NCBI RefSeq assembly: GCF_001039355.2
Contig: NW_019775587.1
Span: forward strand, 204,282 to 268,281
Direction: 5' to 3'
DNA from: Lingula anatina
Lineage: Eukaryota > Brachiopoda > Lingulata > Lingulida > Lingulidae
Length of the DNA: 64,000 nucleotides
Both the position numbers and the translations under genes were made by a program. Below the pieces are notes generated by a model, which was not told where the DNA came from, made no database searches, and worked only from the letters and a program-made list of their open reading frames with translations. Every line of letters starts with the position of its first letter. Position 1 is the stretch's first letter. Below, piece after piece: positions 52,175 through 64,000 of the stretch.

Positions 52175-52233
52175 GGTGAAAATTTTAGTTGTAGCAATAA
52201 AATTTTACACAACCAGAGAGTCCGTCTGTTACA

Positions 52234-52918
52234 AATGGTGCCGCGAACCGGGACCCCTACATGTCAATCGACTGCAAACGACTACGATTAGTCCACTGTA
52301 CGTCTACCTGTTATAACAGGGCTAGGCGGTTTGGCCGATGAATCGGGGTCTCATTATCAACGTCACTGACTCGGTGTGAGTAGTGGACATCGGACATCTC
52401 TGTGTGTGGAAGTGTGAACACTAAGTGGTGGATCGTGTAAATCGTCTTCGGACCATGTTGACCGACACCGTTGTGTTTGTATGACCTGTACCTGGACTGT
52501 GCATATAAACTGCCACTGACCCATCTGGATTGTCTCAGGACATCGTTCACGGAGGACTGTGACTGCATACTTCCCCTCGGTTGTGAATGCTGAGTTACTT
52601 ACCTTAGATGATCATTCAGGACGATTCTTTTTAGACTGTGTTGTGAGCCACTCTACTAGGAACATTTTCTGTGACATTTATACATGGTTTGATAGCTTGG
52701 AGACTACGAATTTCGTTCGTCACGAATATCTCAGGATCGTCACATTATTGTGAAGACTGTAAGTTATTTTGACGTAACTGAGTGTGACTCTACATGTTTT
52801 AGACATTCATTTCATTAAACGCATTTATTTTCATTGATAGTTTGATATATATATTTTTCGTTCTATACACAGGCATTGATTCAAATAAACCTCAGATTTG
52901 TTTATAAGATTTTTTTTG
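52234..52918 (+). mobile_element. Ty3/gypsy leader, copy 1, truncated at N
   Basis: PBS-like TGGTGCCGCGAACCGGGA at 52236-52253, then about 665 bp matching the leader of copy 2 (55347-56030). The N at 52919 ends the homology abruptly, so the rest of this element is missing from the assembly here. The priming tRNA was not assigned. Confidence 0.75.
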
Positions 52919-52919
52919 N

Positions 52920-55005
52920 GAAGATCCGATCGAAAAGAAGACCCCCATATTACACCATAATATAGGCTTTTTCACCCCTAAATCTGTATCTGCTGACTGC
53001 TGAAATGAATTCAAAATACCATAATGGCGGCTGCACAGCAAAGTTTGCAATGCTCAGGGGTTTGCTAGAGATTACCACTAAGATGTCCTTTGATGCTGAC
53101 TCTTACAAACATGGGTTGGGCGACAATATTCAAACAGGTAGTCATTATAAAGAGAATTACACCCCCACTACAAAACTCCGCCTAAAATTCTTCGAGTAAT
53201 GAAGGTGTATTCCACCTTTTTTATGTCAGCGTCTTTGATTATGGGAATGTTAAATATCCTTACAAAATTCAATTTACTTCAGTGAATAATAGCACCCAAT
53301 GTATATATTGGTATATAATCTATATAAAGTAGCCACTAATGCTTAGATACTGCACAACGTGCGTCACAGTGGGTGGGAATTTACAGCAAACAAACAAACA
53401 AATCAACAATGAGGAATAAATGTTAACGTTTTTAGAAGATTTTTCCCTTCCTTTCGCTGGTTCTGTCAATAAAATCATGAATTCAATTTAAAAAATGATA
53501 ATAAAAATGGTGATCTGCCATCGATATTTAAAAAAAATCGTTGTTAGCTTTTTAAGAATGCAGTATTGTACCTTGTCATGGCGGGAAGTCGGAATAAATT
53601 GACTTGAATATACACTGTTGGGAGGCGCTGGAGACTCCCCCCCTTCCAACACCCATACATACCCACATTTTATATGAGAATTTATAAAAGCTATGAAGTG
53701 GGCATCTCCCACTCTCTCTCTCTTATTATTTTTTTTTTTTTACTTCTCAGTAGTCTACTGATATAAATCGATAACAAGTAAACGCATGAGGGTAAAATCC
53801 ATCATTAGTATAAATCTGCCAAAAGATCTTCGATCTTAGTCTGTAGACAAGACTATGAAATGTATTTTCTTATTAAAAAAAAAATTCAAAATCTTTGACC
53901 CGTTCCCCGACCCCAGTGTTAAGGCTCGTCCTGTCCGTCCTCGCGCCTGGGTGACTGTAGTAATTATCATTGAGTTCACTGGTTAACACCATCTGATAGA
54001 GCAACCTAGCAGACTACGGTATTTCTGAACCATCATTAAAATGATAATTCTCCAATATGACATAGCACGGCTTCTTTGACAAGATTTTCTTCAAGTTCTG
54101 CACCGTCGCTCTTGGTTAGTTCGAAATGCTATTTAACATGGAATGTAGACAACCCCCCCCCCCCCCCCCCTCTTCTTGGAAGTAACTGACGAGTAAAACT
54201 TTTAGAATCGACATGTGAATTATTCACCACTGGTGAATTCATCCATATGATATACAGCTTGCTTCTTTTGGTTGCCATTCTTTCAGGTTATCTTTAGAAT
54301 TAAGAGGCGATTCCCGTTTTTTAAAGATCATAAACTCTACATTCTATGTTATCATTATGTTGTGCCATATGTCAGAATTACAACCATATTTGACAACAAT
54401 ATTTGACGCGTGGATTTTTGCATGAATCATAAAAGTTGGCGCAGGAATGGGCTGCTCCCAATTTATTCATTTTTTCCGCAATTTTGCGTGATTGCCATGC
54501 GCCCAAACGATCTTCATTCAATTCAATTACACTTCTAAAGTGGGCATAAAAAATTATCCTCTGTGCCAATCTATAAAACTATATTGCATTAAAACGTTGT
54601 ATATTCAGGGTGTAGACTCATGGTATTAATACTCGTTCTTCTCACTGCTGTTCAACCAGCGCGAACAAAAACTGTTCTCACTCGTACATATCAAACTAAC
54701 TGCTTTGTAAAGTCAAAACATGTAAACGGGTAGATTATTCCCTGAACTCAATGTTTTTATTACTCATGAATTGGTTTAATATGAACCGAATGATGCGTCA
54801 ACAGTCTCAATTTTTTCTTCTCTTTGAAGGTACACTTTTCATAACTGTCAACAAACGTTAAACAGCTAGTTGTGCGCACATTGCTATCTTAATGCTTTTT
54901 TTACAATCTCGGATGTCATTATTACATCCAGGATGATATTATTATTTTAGTTCTAGTTAATCGGCTAGGGGATAAATATAATAACCCCCTAACAGCTTTA
55001 CTAGG
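52920..55005. other. intergenic between LTR copies, no gene seen
   Basis: Nothing recognised; includes a poly-C run at about 54151-54170 and short simple repeats. Confidence 0.5.
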
Positions 55006-55346
55006 TGTAACTATGTGTAAATATGCACTCGTCACTCGTCTTGTCTTGTGACTTGATGTGACTCTGACGCCCTCTAATTGTTCCTTTGTCTGTTCCTTTG
55101 TCTATGTCCCTTTGTTCTGTCTTCCCGCGTCTTTGTCATGTGACTTCACATTATAAAAGGCATTGGCGCCGTATTTTCAAATAGTGCTGAAGTTGCTGTT
55201 CGTCTGTCTGTTTCTATGTGTTTTCAGACCAAGCCGTATTGGTATATCCAGCACTCTTTCTAAACGTCCTTGAATAAGATCAGGGGTGAAAATTTTAGTT
55301 ACAGCAATAAAGTCATTTTACACAACCAGAGAGTCCGTCTGTTACA
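55006..55346 (+). mobile_element. Ty3/gypsy LTR, copy 2 (341 bp, intron-less form)
   Basis: TGTAACTATG to GTCTGTTACA with a TATAAAAG box at 55152-55159 and AATAAA near 55306-55311. It lacks both GTAAG...AG segments of copy 1 but has small insertions of its own (for example TTGGTAT near 55240). This is the 5' LTR of the gag-pol element that follows. Confidence 0.85.
55152..55159 (+). promoter_or_regulatory. LTR TATA box, copy 2
   Basis: TATAAAAG at the equivalent position to copy 1. Confidence 0.65.
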
Positions 55347-56944
55347 AATGGTGCCGCTAGCCGGGACCCCTACATGTCAATCGACTACAAACGACTACGA
55401 TTAGTCTACTGTACGTCTACCTGTTTACCTGTTATAACAAGGCTAGGCGGTTTGGCCGATGAATCGGGGTCTCATTATCAACGTCACTGACTCGGTGTGA
55501 GTAGTGGACATCGGACATCTCTGTGTGTGGAAGTGTGAACACTAAGTGGTGGATCGTGTAAACCGTTTTCGGACCATGTTGACCGACACCGTTGTGTTTG
55601 TATAACCTGTACCTGGACTGTGCATATAAACTGTCACTGACCCATCTGGATTGTCTCAGGACATCGTTCACGGAGGACTGTGCCTGCATACTTCCCCTCG
55701 GTTATGAATGCTGAGTTACTTACCATAGATGATCATTCAGGATGATTCTTTTTAGACTGTGTTGTGAGCCACTCTACTAAGAACATTTTCTGTGACATTT
55801 ATACATGGTTTGATAGCTTGGAGACTACGAATTTCGTTCGTCACGAATGTCTCAGGATCGTCACATTATTGTGAAGACTGCAAGTTATTTTGACGTAACT
55901 GAGTGTGACTCTACACGTTTTAGACATTCATTTCATTAAACGCATTTATTTTCATTGATAGTTTGATATATATTTTTCGTACTATACACAGGCATTGATT
56001 CAAATAAACCTCAGATTTGTTTAAAAGATTTTTTTTTTTCTGGCTCGAAGATAACCATCATTTATTCAGTTATTGTCAGGTGTGTTTATTCCTCCATTTA
56101 AATTTCTAAAATTTAAGTCTATTTGTTGGTGGATTAATCGGCCAGATTACTTGTGTTATTTAATGTCTGTGCTGCAATTTGATTAAAGGAAAGTTGTTTC
56201 TGTTCAAATAAGATTATATACATTAAATTAAAAGAAAAACTGTCTAGGGTAATTTACATTTAAAACATTTTAGTTGCTTACTAATTACCCCATTGCTTTT
56301 ATTTATCATTATTTAATTGGATTATTCTTTAGTTGAAATGTTTTTTTTTTATTTAGTTGGTTATTTTGTGGTTATTCAGTTAATTTAGTTCCATTAGTAT
56401 TTAGTTCCATTATATCAAATTATTTTCAATTTGTTTATTATTTCAATTAGTTTATTGTGAGTATACCTCTTTGGTTTAATTTATCAGTTTAGGTTCAAAT
56501 TTATTTTTTATTACAATATACTAAACGGCTAACCCTAATTTTTATTCCTTGCAGAATATCTTGATTTGCTTTTCTCTAAACATTTTCTCTTATTTCCTCA
56601 AAATTTGGTCCCAATTTTCTTTACAATTTCTTCCCAAGCTATTGATTTCTTTAGTTAAAAAAAAAATCTGCTTGTTTTAGTATTTGATTTTCCAGTTGAG
56701 TTCTATTCAACTTTTATTGTTACATTCATTTTGAATTCTTTGATTTCCTTTCATTGATTTCACATCATTTCATTGGTTTACTTCATTTCTTTGCATTCAT
56801 ACCTTTTATTATTTTACGTTTCAAACCCATTTCGGTTCATCCGTATTAGCTTTGCCCAGATTGGTTTTACTCTTATGACTGCTGAAATTTCAATTTGAAT
56901 TTATACTTTTGCTTGGCTATCTGGTATTTGCAATTCTTTAAGAC
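55347..56944 (+). mobile_element. Ty3/gypsy leader of copy 2
   Basis: Long untranslated leader. PBS-like TGGTGCCGCTAGCCGGGA lies at 55349-55366. The first 680 bp are shared with copy 1. The rest (about 56033-56944) is very T-rich and without ORFs, ending at the gag-pol ATG at 56945. Confidence 0.7.
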
Positions 56945-59900
56945 ATGGCTACTGGGGGTGCGCGAATGTCTGATAAAGAGAAAGATAAACTTGTTGCCGC
57001 GTTTGAAGCACTTGATGCGAACCCAGATTCTGACCACCTTGAGCAGTGGATGGAAGAGTACGTAAGAGGTCATGAACGCGAAAAACGTGGTGAACGTAGT
57101 ACATATTCGCAGCCGCGAGAATACATGCCTCCTCCATATTATACCGCGCCCAAACTCGCAATTTTCTCTGGTGAATTTAATAAAGATGCCACATATGAAG
57201 CTTGGTGCTTTGAGGTCAATTCTCTTCGAAGTGGACGTGTTTTTCCCGAGCATGTGGTCTCCACCGCGGTTAAAAAATCTTTAAGAGGAGAAGCTGCAAA
57301 GATCGTGCAAAGATTGGGAATAAATTGCACTTTAGATGAAATTCTTGCTAAATTCAAGGGCATATTCGGTGCAGTAGAAGATCGAGAAAATCTTCTTTCG
57401 AAGTTTTACAGCGCGAATCAAAAGGAAGGTGAGAGCGTGGCTGAACGGGGATGCAGACTTGAAGATATTTTATACCGTGCGCTAGATGATCACATTATGT
57501 CTACAGACTCCAGGAATGGCATGCTACGTATAAAGTTCTGGAGTGGACTGCATAAGCCACTTAAAGAGGCGTTGAGACATAAGCTGGATGCAGAGCTGAC
57601 TTTTGATCAATTGAGAGTTGAGTCCCGGAAAATAGAAAGTGAGTTAGGACTTTTACCATCGGAGAATAAAAACATAAAATCTGTTCATGTGAAGCAGACT
57701 ACTGCAGAGACTAAGTCCAATGACTGTGAACTAAGAGGCATGATTAATCAGATCAATAGTAGATTTGATAGAATAGAGAAACGCTTTAATGCATTGGAAA
57801 ATAATGCTGCAATGTCTTCTGGTCAAGAATCAGTTCACGTTTCAGATAGAATTCCACGTACCAGAGGTATTGGTAGAGGCCAAGGCCGTGGCTATAGAAG
57901 AGGAAGAGGTCGTACTTATTCTTCCTTTTCAGGTCAACGTTCTTTTTCAGTAACCAACAGGAATGGCAATAGCCAGATAAACAATGCATCAAAAGAAATT
58001 ATTTGTTTCAGATGTGGACAACCTGGTCATGTTGCTGTTGGGTGTAGAGCAGACATTAGTGCTCATTTAAACTCCAAAGAGTGTTTAGCCAGTGCAACAG
58101 ACTCAAAATCTCCAAAGGTTGTTAAAAATACTCCAAATTTAGTGGGCAATTCTAATGAATGTATAATTGCTATTGACAAATGTTCTTTTTCAGCCTTATT
58201 AGACACTGGTGCCAATGTATCAACAGTTTGTGAAAGTGCATACAAGAGAATAGAGCATGTTTATCCTCTGAAACAATTAGATCTTTGTCAGTTGGAAATT
58301 GAGGTAGCTGGAGGTCAGACATTACCTTACTCTGGTTATGTTGAGGTAGACATTAGTATTCCAGGTGTATCTGACCCAATAAGCTGTGTCATGTTGGTTG
58401 TGGCCGATACAAAGTATGGTAAGGATGTGCCTATTGTTCTAGGAACTAATGTTTTAGAACTCATCATGAAAAATGTAGAGAGTAAGTATGGTGTAAGGTT
58501 TCAGCAAGCTAAACACATTCCAAGTTCTCTGTTACTCTCCATGAGGTGCCTGAAGTCGATGCATGATAGACTGAAAAGAAACAACGGACAGATAGGTATT
58601 GTAAAATATGCTATCTCTGACAAAGTTGTTATTCCAAGCAATACTTCAGTTTTAATCAAGGGCTGTATTGATAGGAAATTGGACGTTTTACCAAAGCTAG
58701 GTATCTTGCAGCCATGGGAGAAGTCAGTTTTACCAAGAGGGGTAACCATTACGCCAGCTTTGGTTGATACCAAAGAACAAGAAGTTTTACCTGTTCAGGT
58801 GAGTAACCTTAACACATATCCAGTTGTCATAGCACCTAAAAGTGTAATTTGTCAGATACAGGCATGCCAGGAGTTGGACGGTGAAGAAAAGGATCATGGT
58901 GGTTCAGACAATGACAACATGGAATATTTGTCTCAGATAGATCTGAACAAAGATTTATCGGATGAGGAATTCAGGAAGGTGAGTGATTTTATTCAAAGTT
59001 ATTCTGATATATTTTCTCAAAGTGATGAGGATGTAGGTTTCACCAGTTTGGTTAAACACAGGATAGTCTTGTCAAATCATGAGCCTTTGAAGCAGAGACA
59101 TAGGAGGATTCCACCCTCTATGTACCAAGAGGTAAGAAATCACATCAGACAACTTCTTAACTCAGGTGTAATAAGAAAAAGCCAAAGTCCTTGGGCTTCA
59201 AATATTGTACTTGTAAAGAAGAAAGATGGTAGTCTGAGATTGTGTGTTGACTATAGACAGCTGAATCAACGAACTGTGAAGGATGCCTTTGCATTACCAC
59301 GGACTGAAGAACTCCTTGATGATATTGGAGGTTAGCTGTTTTATAGCGTTTTAGATATGAAGAGTGGTTACCATCAAGTCCCCATTGAAGAAGCACATAA
59401 AGAGTACACTGCATTTACTGTCGGACCATTGGGTTTGTATGAATATAACAAACTTCCTTTTGGGCTATGCAATGCTCCAGTAACATATCAGCGTATGATG
59501 GAGGAGACGCTGGATGGTATCCATGACTCAGGTGAGAAGTTTTGTCACATTTATTTGGATGATGTGATTGTAGCGTCAAAATCTTTCTCAGAACATTTGG
59601 ATCATCTCAGCTTGCTCTTTGAGCGCTTTAGACAATCGGGTCTTAAGTTATCTCCAAAGAAATGCAAACTTTTCCAGGAAAAGGTATGTTGTATTGGTTA
59701 CATTGTATCTTCAAGAGTCATTGAAGCTGATCCAGCAAAGATTGAAAAGGTAAAGAACTGGCCTGTCCCGAAAACTGCAGATGAATTGAGAATATTCTTG
59801 GGTTTCACGGGCTACTACCGTAAGTTTGTAAAGGACTATTCAAAAATTGCTAGACCATTGTACAACTTACTTACTGACCCGGTAGACACCAAAACTGTAA

Positions 59901-60146
59901 AGAAAAGAAAAGGTAAAAAGTCACCTAATCAGAATGCATGTTGGCAATGGAAAGATGATGAGCAGCTAGCTTTTGATACGTCGAAAGGTATTTTGTCATC
60001 ACCACCTGTGTTAGCTTACCCAGATTTTAACAAGCCATTTATTTTACACACCGATGCATGTAAGACTGGTCTAGGAGCTGTGTTATACCAGGAAAATGAA
60101 GGTAAGGAACGAGTCATTAGTTTTGCTTCTAGAGGCCTCACAAAAG
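56945..60146 (+). pseudogene. Ty3/gypsy gag-pol, fragment A (stop in RT; ends at N)
   Basis: Single gag-pol frame. Gag: capsid-like region (residues about 60-230), then an Arg/Gly-rich tract, then a zinc knuckle CFRCGQPGHVAVGC (C354, C357, H362, C367). Protease: LLDTGANVS with Asp420. Reverse transcriptase begins near residue 690 (VDYRQLNQ). A TAG at 59333-59335 interrupts the frame where fragment B has AAG. Beyond it the frame continues with KLPFGLCNAP, the YLDD active site (59552-59563), the thumb and connection, and the start of RNase H (HTDACKTGLGAVLY), up to the N at 60147. Integrase and 3' LTR are absent. It is most like metazoan Ty3/gypsy elements with gag and pol in one ORF. Confidence 0.9.
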
Positions 60147-60147
60147 N

Positions 60148-62956
60148 ATACGGTGCAGTAGAAGATCGAGAAAATCTTCTTTCGAAGTTTTACAGCGCGA
60201 ATCAAAAGGAAGGTGAGAGCGTGGCTGAATGGGGTTGCAGACTTGAAGATATTTTATACCGTGCGCTAGATGATCACATTATGTCTACAGACTCCAGGAA
60301 TGACATGCTACGTATAAAGTTCTGGAGTGGACTGCATAAGCCACTTAAAGAGGCGTTGAGACATAAGCTGGATGCAGAGCTGACTTTTGATCAATTGAGA
60401 GTTGAGTCCCGGAAAATAGAAAGTGAGTTAGGACTTTTACCATCGGAGAATAAAAACATAAAATCTGTTCATGTGAAGCAGACTACTGCAGAGACTAAGT
60501 CCAATGATTGTGAACTAAGAGGCATGATTAATCAGATCAATAGTAGATTTGATAGAATAGAGAAACGCTTTAATGCATTGGAAAATAATGCTGCAATGTC
60601 TTCTGGTCAAGAATCAGTTCACGTTTCAGATAGAATTCCACGTACCAGAGGTATTGGTAGAGGCCAAGGCCGTGGCTATAGAAGAGGAAGAGGTCGTACT
60701 TATTCTTCCTTTTCAGGTCAACGTTCTTTTTCAGTAACCAACAGGAATGGCAATAGCCAGATAAACAATGCATCAAAAGAAATTATTTGTTTCAGATGTG
60801 GACAACCTGGTCATGTTGCTGTTGGGTGTAGAGCAGACATTAGTGCTCATTTAAACTCCAAAGAGTCTGTTTAGCCAGTGCAACAGACTCAAAATCTCCA
60901 AAGGTTGTTAAAAATACTCCAAATTTAGTGGGCAATTCTAATGAATGTATAATTGCTATTGACAAATGTTCTTTTTCAGCCTTATTAGACACTGGTGCCA
61001 ATGTATCAACAGTTTGTGAAAGTGCATACAAGAGAATAGAGCATGTTTATCCTCTGAAACAATTAGATCTTTGTCAGTTGGAAATTGAGGTAGCTGGAGG
61101 TCAGACATTACCTTACTCTGGTTATGTTGAGGTAGACATTAGTATTCCAGGTGTATCTGACCCAATAAGCTGTGTCATGTTGGTTGTGGCCGATACAAAG
61201 TATGGTAAGGATGTGCCTATTGTTCTAGGAACTAATGTTTTAGAACTCATCATGAAAAATGTAGAGAGTAAGTATGGTGTAAGGTTTCAGCAAGCTAAAC
61301 ACATTCCAAGCTCTCTGTTACTCTCCATGAGGTGCCTGAAGTCGATGCATGATAGACTGAAAAGAAACAACGGACAGATAGGTATTGTAAAATCTGCTAT
61401 CTCTGACAAAGTAGTTATTCCAAGCAATACTTCAGTTTTAATCAAGGGCTGTATTGATAGGAAATTGGACGTTTTACCAAAGCTAGGTATCTTGCAGCCA
61501 TGGGAGAAGTCAGTTTTACCAAGAGGGGTAACCATTACTCCAGCTTTGGTTGATACCAAAGAACAAGAAGTTTTACCTGTTCAGGTGAGTAACCTTAACA
61601 CATATCCAGTTGTCATAGCACCTAAAAGTGTAATTTGTCAGATACAGGCATGCCAGGAGTTGGACGGTGAAGAAGAGGATCATGGTGGTTCAGACAATGA
61701 CAACATGGAATATTTGTCTCAGATAGATCTGAACAAAGATTTATCTGATGAGAAATTCAGGAAGGTGAGTGATTTTATCCAAGGTTATTCTGATATATTT
61801 TCTCAAAGTGATGAGGATGTAGGTTTCACCAGTTTGGTTAAACACAGGATAGTCTTGTCAAATCATGAGCCTTTTAAGCAGAGACATAGGAGGATTCCAC
61901 CCTCTATGTACCAAGAGGTAAGAAATCACATCAGACAACTTCTTAACTCAGGTGTAATAAGAAAAAGCCAAAGTCCTTGGGCTTCAAATATTGTACTTGT
62001 AAAGAAGAAAGATGGTAGTCTGAGATTGTGTGTTGACTATAGACAGCTGAATCAACGTACTGTGAAGGATGCCTTTGCATTACCACGGACTGAAGAACTC
62101 CTTGATGATATTGGAGGTAAGCTGTTTTATAGCGTTTTAGATATGAAGAGTGGTTACCATCAAGTCCCCATTGAAGAAGCACATAAACAGTACACTGCAT
62201 TTACTGTCGGACCATTGGGTTTGTATGAATATAACAAACTTCCTTTTGGGCTATGCAATGCTCCAGCAACATATCAGCGTATGATGGAGGAGACTCTGGA
62301 TGGTATCCATGACTCAGGTAAGAAGTTTTGTCACATTTATTTGGATGATGTGATTGTAGCGTCAAAATCTTTCTCAGAACATTTGGATCATCTCAGCTTG
62401 GTCTTTGAGCGCTTTAGACAAGCAGGTCTTAAGCTATCTCCAAAGAAATGCAAACTTTTCCAGGAAAAGGTATGTTTTATTGGTTACATTGTATCTTCAA
62501 GAGGCATTGAAGCTGATCCAGCAAAGATTGAAAAGGTAAAGAACTGGCCTGTCCCGAAAACTGCAGATGAATTGAGAATATTCTTGGGTTTCACGGGCTA
62601 CTACCGTAAGTTTGTAAAGGACTATTCAAAAATTGCTAGACCATTGTACAACTTACTTACTGACCCGGTAGACGCCAAAACTGTAAAGAAAAGAAAAGGT
62701 AAAAAGTCACCTAAGCAGAATGCATGTTGGCAATGGAAAGATGATGAGCAGCTAGCTTTTGATACGTTAAAAGGTATTTTGTCATCACCACCTGTGTTAG
62801 CTTACCCAGATTTTAACAAGCCATTTATTTTACACACCGATGCATGTCAGACTGGTCTAGGAGCTGTGTTATACCAGGAAAATGAAGGTAAGGAACGAGT
62901 CATTAGTTTTGCTTCTAGAGGCCTCACGAGAGGTGAAAGAAACTACCCTGTTCACA
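60148..62956 (+). pseudogene. Ty3/gypsy gag-pol, fragment B (overlapping repeat of A)
   Basis: Starts inside gag at the position equivalent to 57370 and repeats the rest of gag, protease, RT (YLDD at 62338-62349) and RNase H start with few differences. Two extra bases near 60868 shift the frame just after the zinc knuckle. Downstream of that the pol frame is open, without the fragment A stop. It ends at the N at 62957. The N-bounded overlap with A and C suggests unmerged contigs or alleles rather than true tandem copies. Confidence 0.85.
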
Positions 62957-62957
62957 N

Positions 62958-64000
62958 CCATCAAGTCCCCATTGAAGAAGCACATAAACAGTACACTGCA
63001 TTTACTGTCGGACCATTGGGTTTGTATGAATATAACAAACTTCCTTTTGGGCTATGCAATGCTCCAGCAACATATCAGCGTATGATGGAGGAGACGCTGG
63101 ATGGTATCCATGACTCAGGTGAGAGGTTTTGTCACATTTATTTGGATGATGTGATTGTAGCGTCAAAATCTTTCTCAGAACATTTGGATCATCTCAGCTT
63201 GGTCTTTGAGCGCTTTAGACAAGCAGGTCTTAAGCTATCTCCAAAGAAATGCAAACTTTTCCAGGAAAAGGTATGTTTTATTGGTTACATTGTATCTTCA
63301 AGAGGCATTGAAGCTGACCCAGCAAAGATTGAAAAGGTAAAGAACTGGCCTGTCCCGAAAACTGCAGATGAATTGAGAATATTCTTGGGTTTCACGGGCT
63401 ACTACCGTAAGTTTGTAAAGGACTATTCAAAAATTGCTAGACCATTGTACAACTTACTTACTGACCCGGTAGATGCCAAAACTGTAAAGAAAAGAAAAGG
63501 TAAAAAGTCACCTAAGCAGAATGCATGTTGGCAATGGAAAGATGATGAGCAGCTAGCTTTTGATACGTTGAAAGGTATTTTGTCATCACCACCTGTGTTA
63601 GCTTACCCAGATTTTAGCAAGCCATTTATTTTACACACCGATGCATGTCAGACTGGTCTAGGAGCTGTGTTATACCAGGAAAATGAAGGTAAGGAACGAG
63701 TCATTAGTTTTGCTTCTAGAGGCCTCACGAAAGGTGAAAGAAACTACCCTGTTCACAAATTAGAGTTTTTAGCATTGAAATGGGCTGTTACTAAAAAGTT
63801 TCATGATTATCTTTATGGTAACAAATTTGTAGTCTACACAGACAACAACCCATTAACATATGTTCTTACAACTGCAAAACTGGATGCTACAGGACATCGC
63901 TGGATTGCTGCCTTGAGTAATTATGACTTCACTATTCGGTATCGTGCTGGAAAGACTAATGCCGATGCCGACGGACTTTCAAGAAAACCTCAAAACAGTG
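62958..64000 (+). CDS. Ty3/gypsy pol, fragment C (RT-RNase H, 3' partial)
   Basis: Starts within RT at the position equivalent to 62159 and runs open to the window edge, in frame with fragment B across the N. Contains YLDD (63139-63150), HTDACQTGLGAVLY, then the rest of RNase H not present in A or B (YTDNNPLTYVL, RWIAAL), and ends with the characteristic NADADGLSRKP tether. Integrase would follow outside the window. Confidence 0.85.

Larger units (their letters stand above)
51662..52233 (+). mobile_element. Ty3/gypsy LTR, copy 1 (572 bp, intron-containing form)
   Basis: Starts TGTAACTATG and ends GTCTGTTACA, followed after two bases by a primer-binding-site-like sequence. TATAAAAG box at 51808-51815 and AATAAA at about 52195-52200. 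Compared with LTR copy 2 it carries two extra segments, 51877-51980 and 52039-52174, each starting GTAAG and ending AG. Elsewhere the two LTRs align closely. Confidence 0.85.

Noticed and set aside
51662-52233. Two extra LTR segments as unrelated transposon insertions
   Set aside because: Neither has inverted ends or a target duplication, and both have splice-type boundaries that close exactly to the sister sequence; kept as intron candidates instead.
52311-52568. 85-codon minus-strand ORF, also at 55432-55689
   Set aside because: Present in both leaders, but only because the leaders are recent copies of each other. Same ORF, no domain, antisense to the element.
56873-57253. 126-codon minus ORF and other antisense ORFs inside gag-pol
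   Set aside because: Shadows of the long sense frame.

Overview
This is animal nuclear DNA. It is AT-rich, with long introns, GT-AG splice sites, many simple repeats and DNA transposons, and a Ty3/gypsy LTR retrotransposon. The gene content (a single-type calsyntenin, LZIC, MTHFR) and a dispersed repeat of a kind common in marine invertebrates suggest a lophotrochozoan, perhaps a mollusc. That placement is inference. The sequence is a scaffold, with one 67-N gap (29103-29169) and single Ns at 39223, 49326, 52919, 60147 and 62957. Several of these look like imperfect contig joins.

Layout. (1) 2504-12574, + strand: thirteen exons encoding about the last 750 residues of calsyntenin (LNS domain, transmembrane helix, two kinesin-light-chain WDDS/WDNS motifs). 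A long 3' UTR probably follows, to about 15.1 kb. (2) 15.2-21.5 kb: gene-poor, with two copies of a ~180-bp foldback/MITE family. (3) 21813-22517, + strand: an intact 234-codon single-exon gene of unknown family. (4) 24986-33840, - strand: a complete MTHFR gene with ten coding exons (664 aa), a noncoding first exon and a TATA box. One exon is partly duplicated around the N gap. (5) 35959-38478, - strand: a complete LZIC gene with five coding exons (190 aa). (6) 39-49 kb: transposon graveyard with a 1.67-kb Tc1-like element carrying perfect 30-bp inverted repeats, other Tc1/mariner debris and a possible SINE. (7) 49427-50257, + strand: two exons of an 11-beta-hydroxysteroid-dehydrogenase-like SDR gene, followed by a short Tc1 derivative. 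(8) 51662-64000: two LTR/leader copies and three overlapping gag-pol fragments of one Ty3/gypsy family.

CLSTN1, LZIC and MTHFR all lie in human 1p36.22, so this window preserves part of an old bilaterian gene neighbourhood.

The most unusual observation is in the LTRs. The LTR at 51662-52233 contains two segments (104 and 136 bp) that begin GTAAG and end AG. Both are cleanly absent from the sister LTR at 55006-55346. This is the signature expected if an LTR were regenerated from a spliced retrotransposon transcript.
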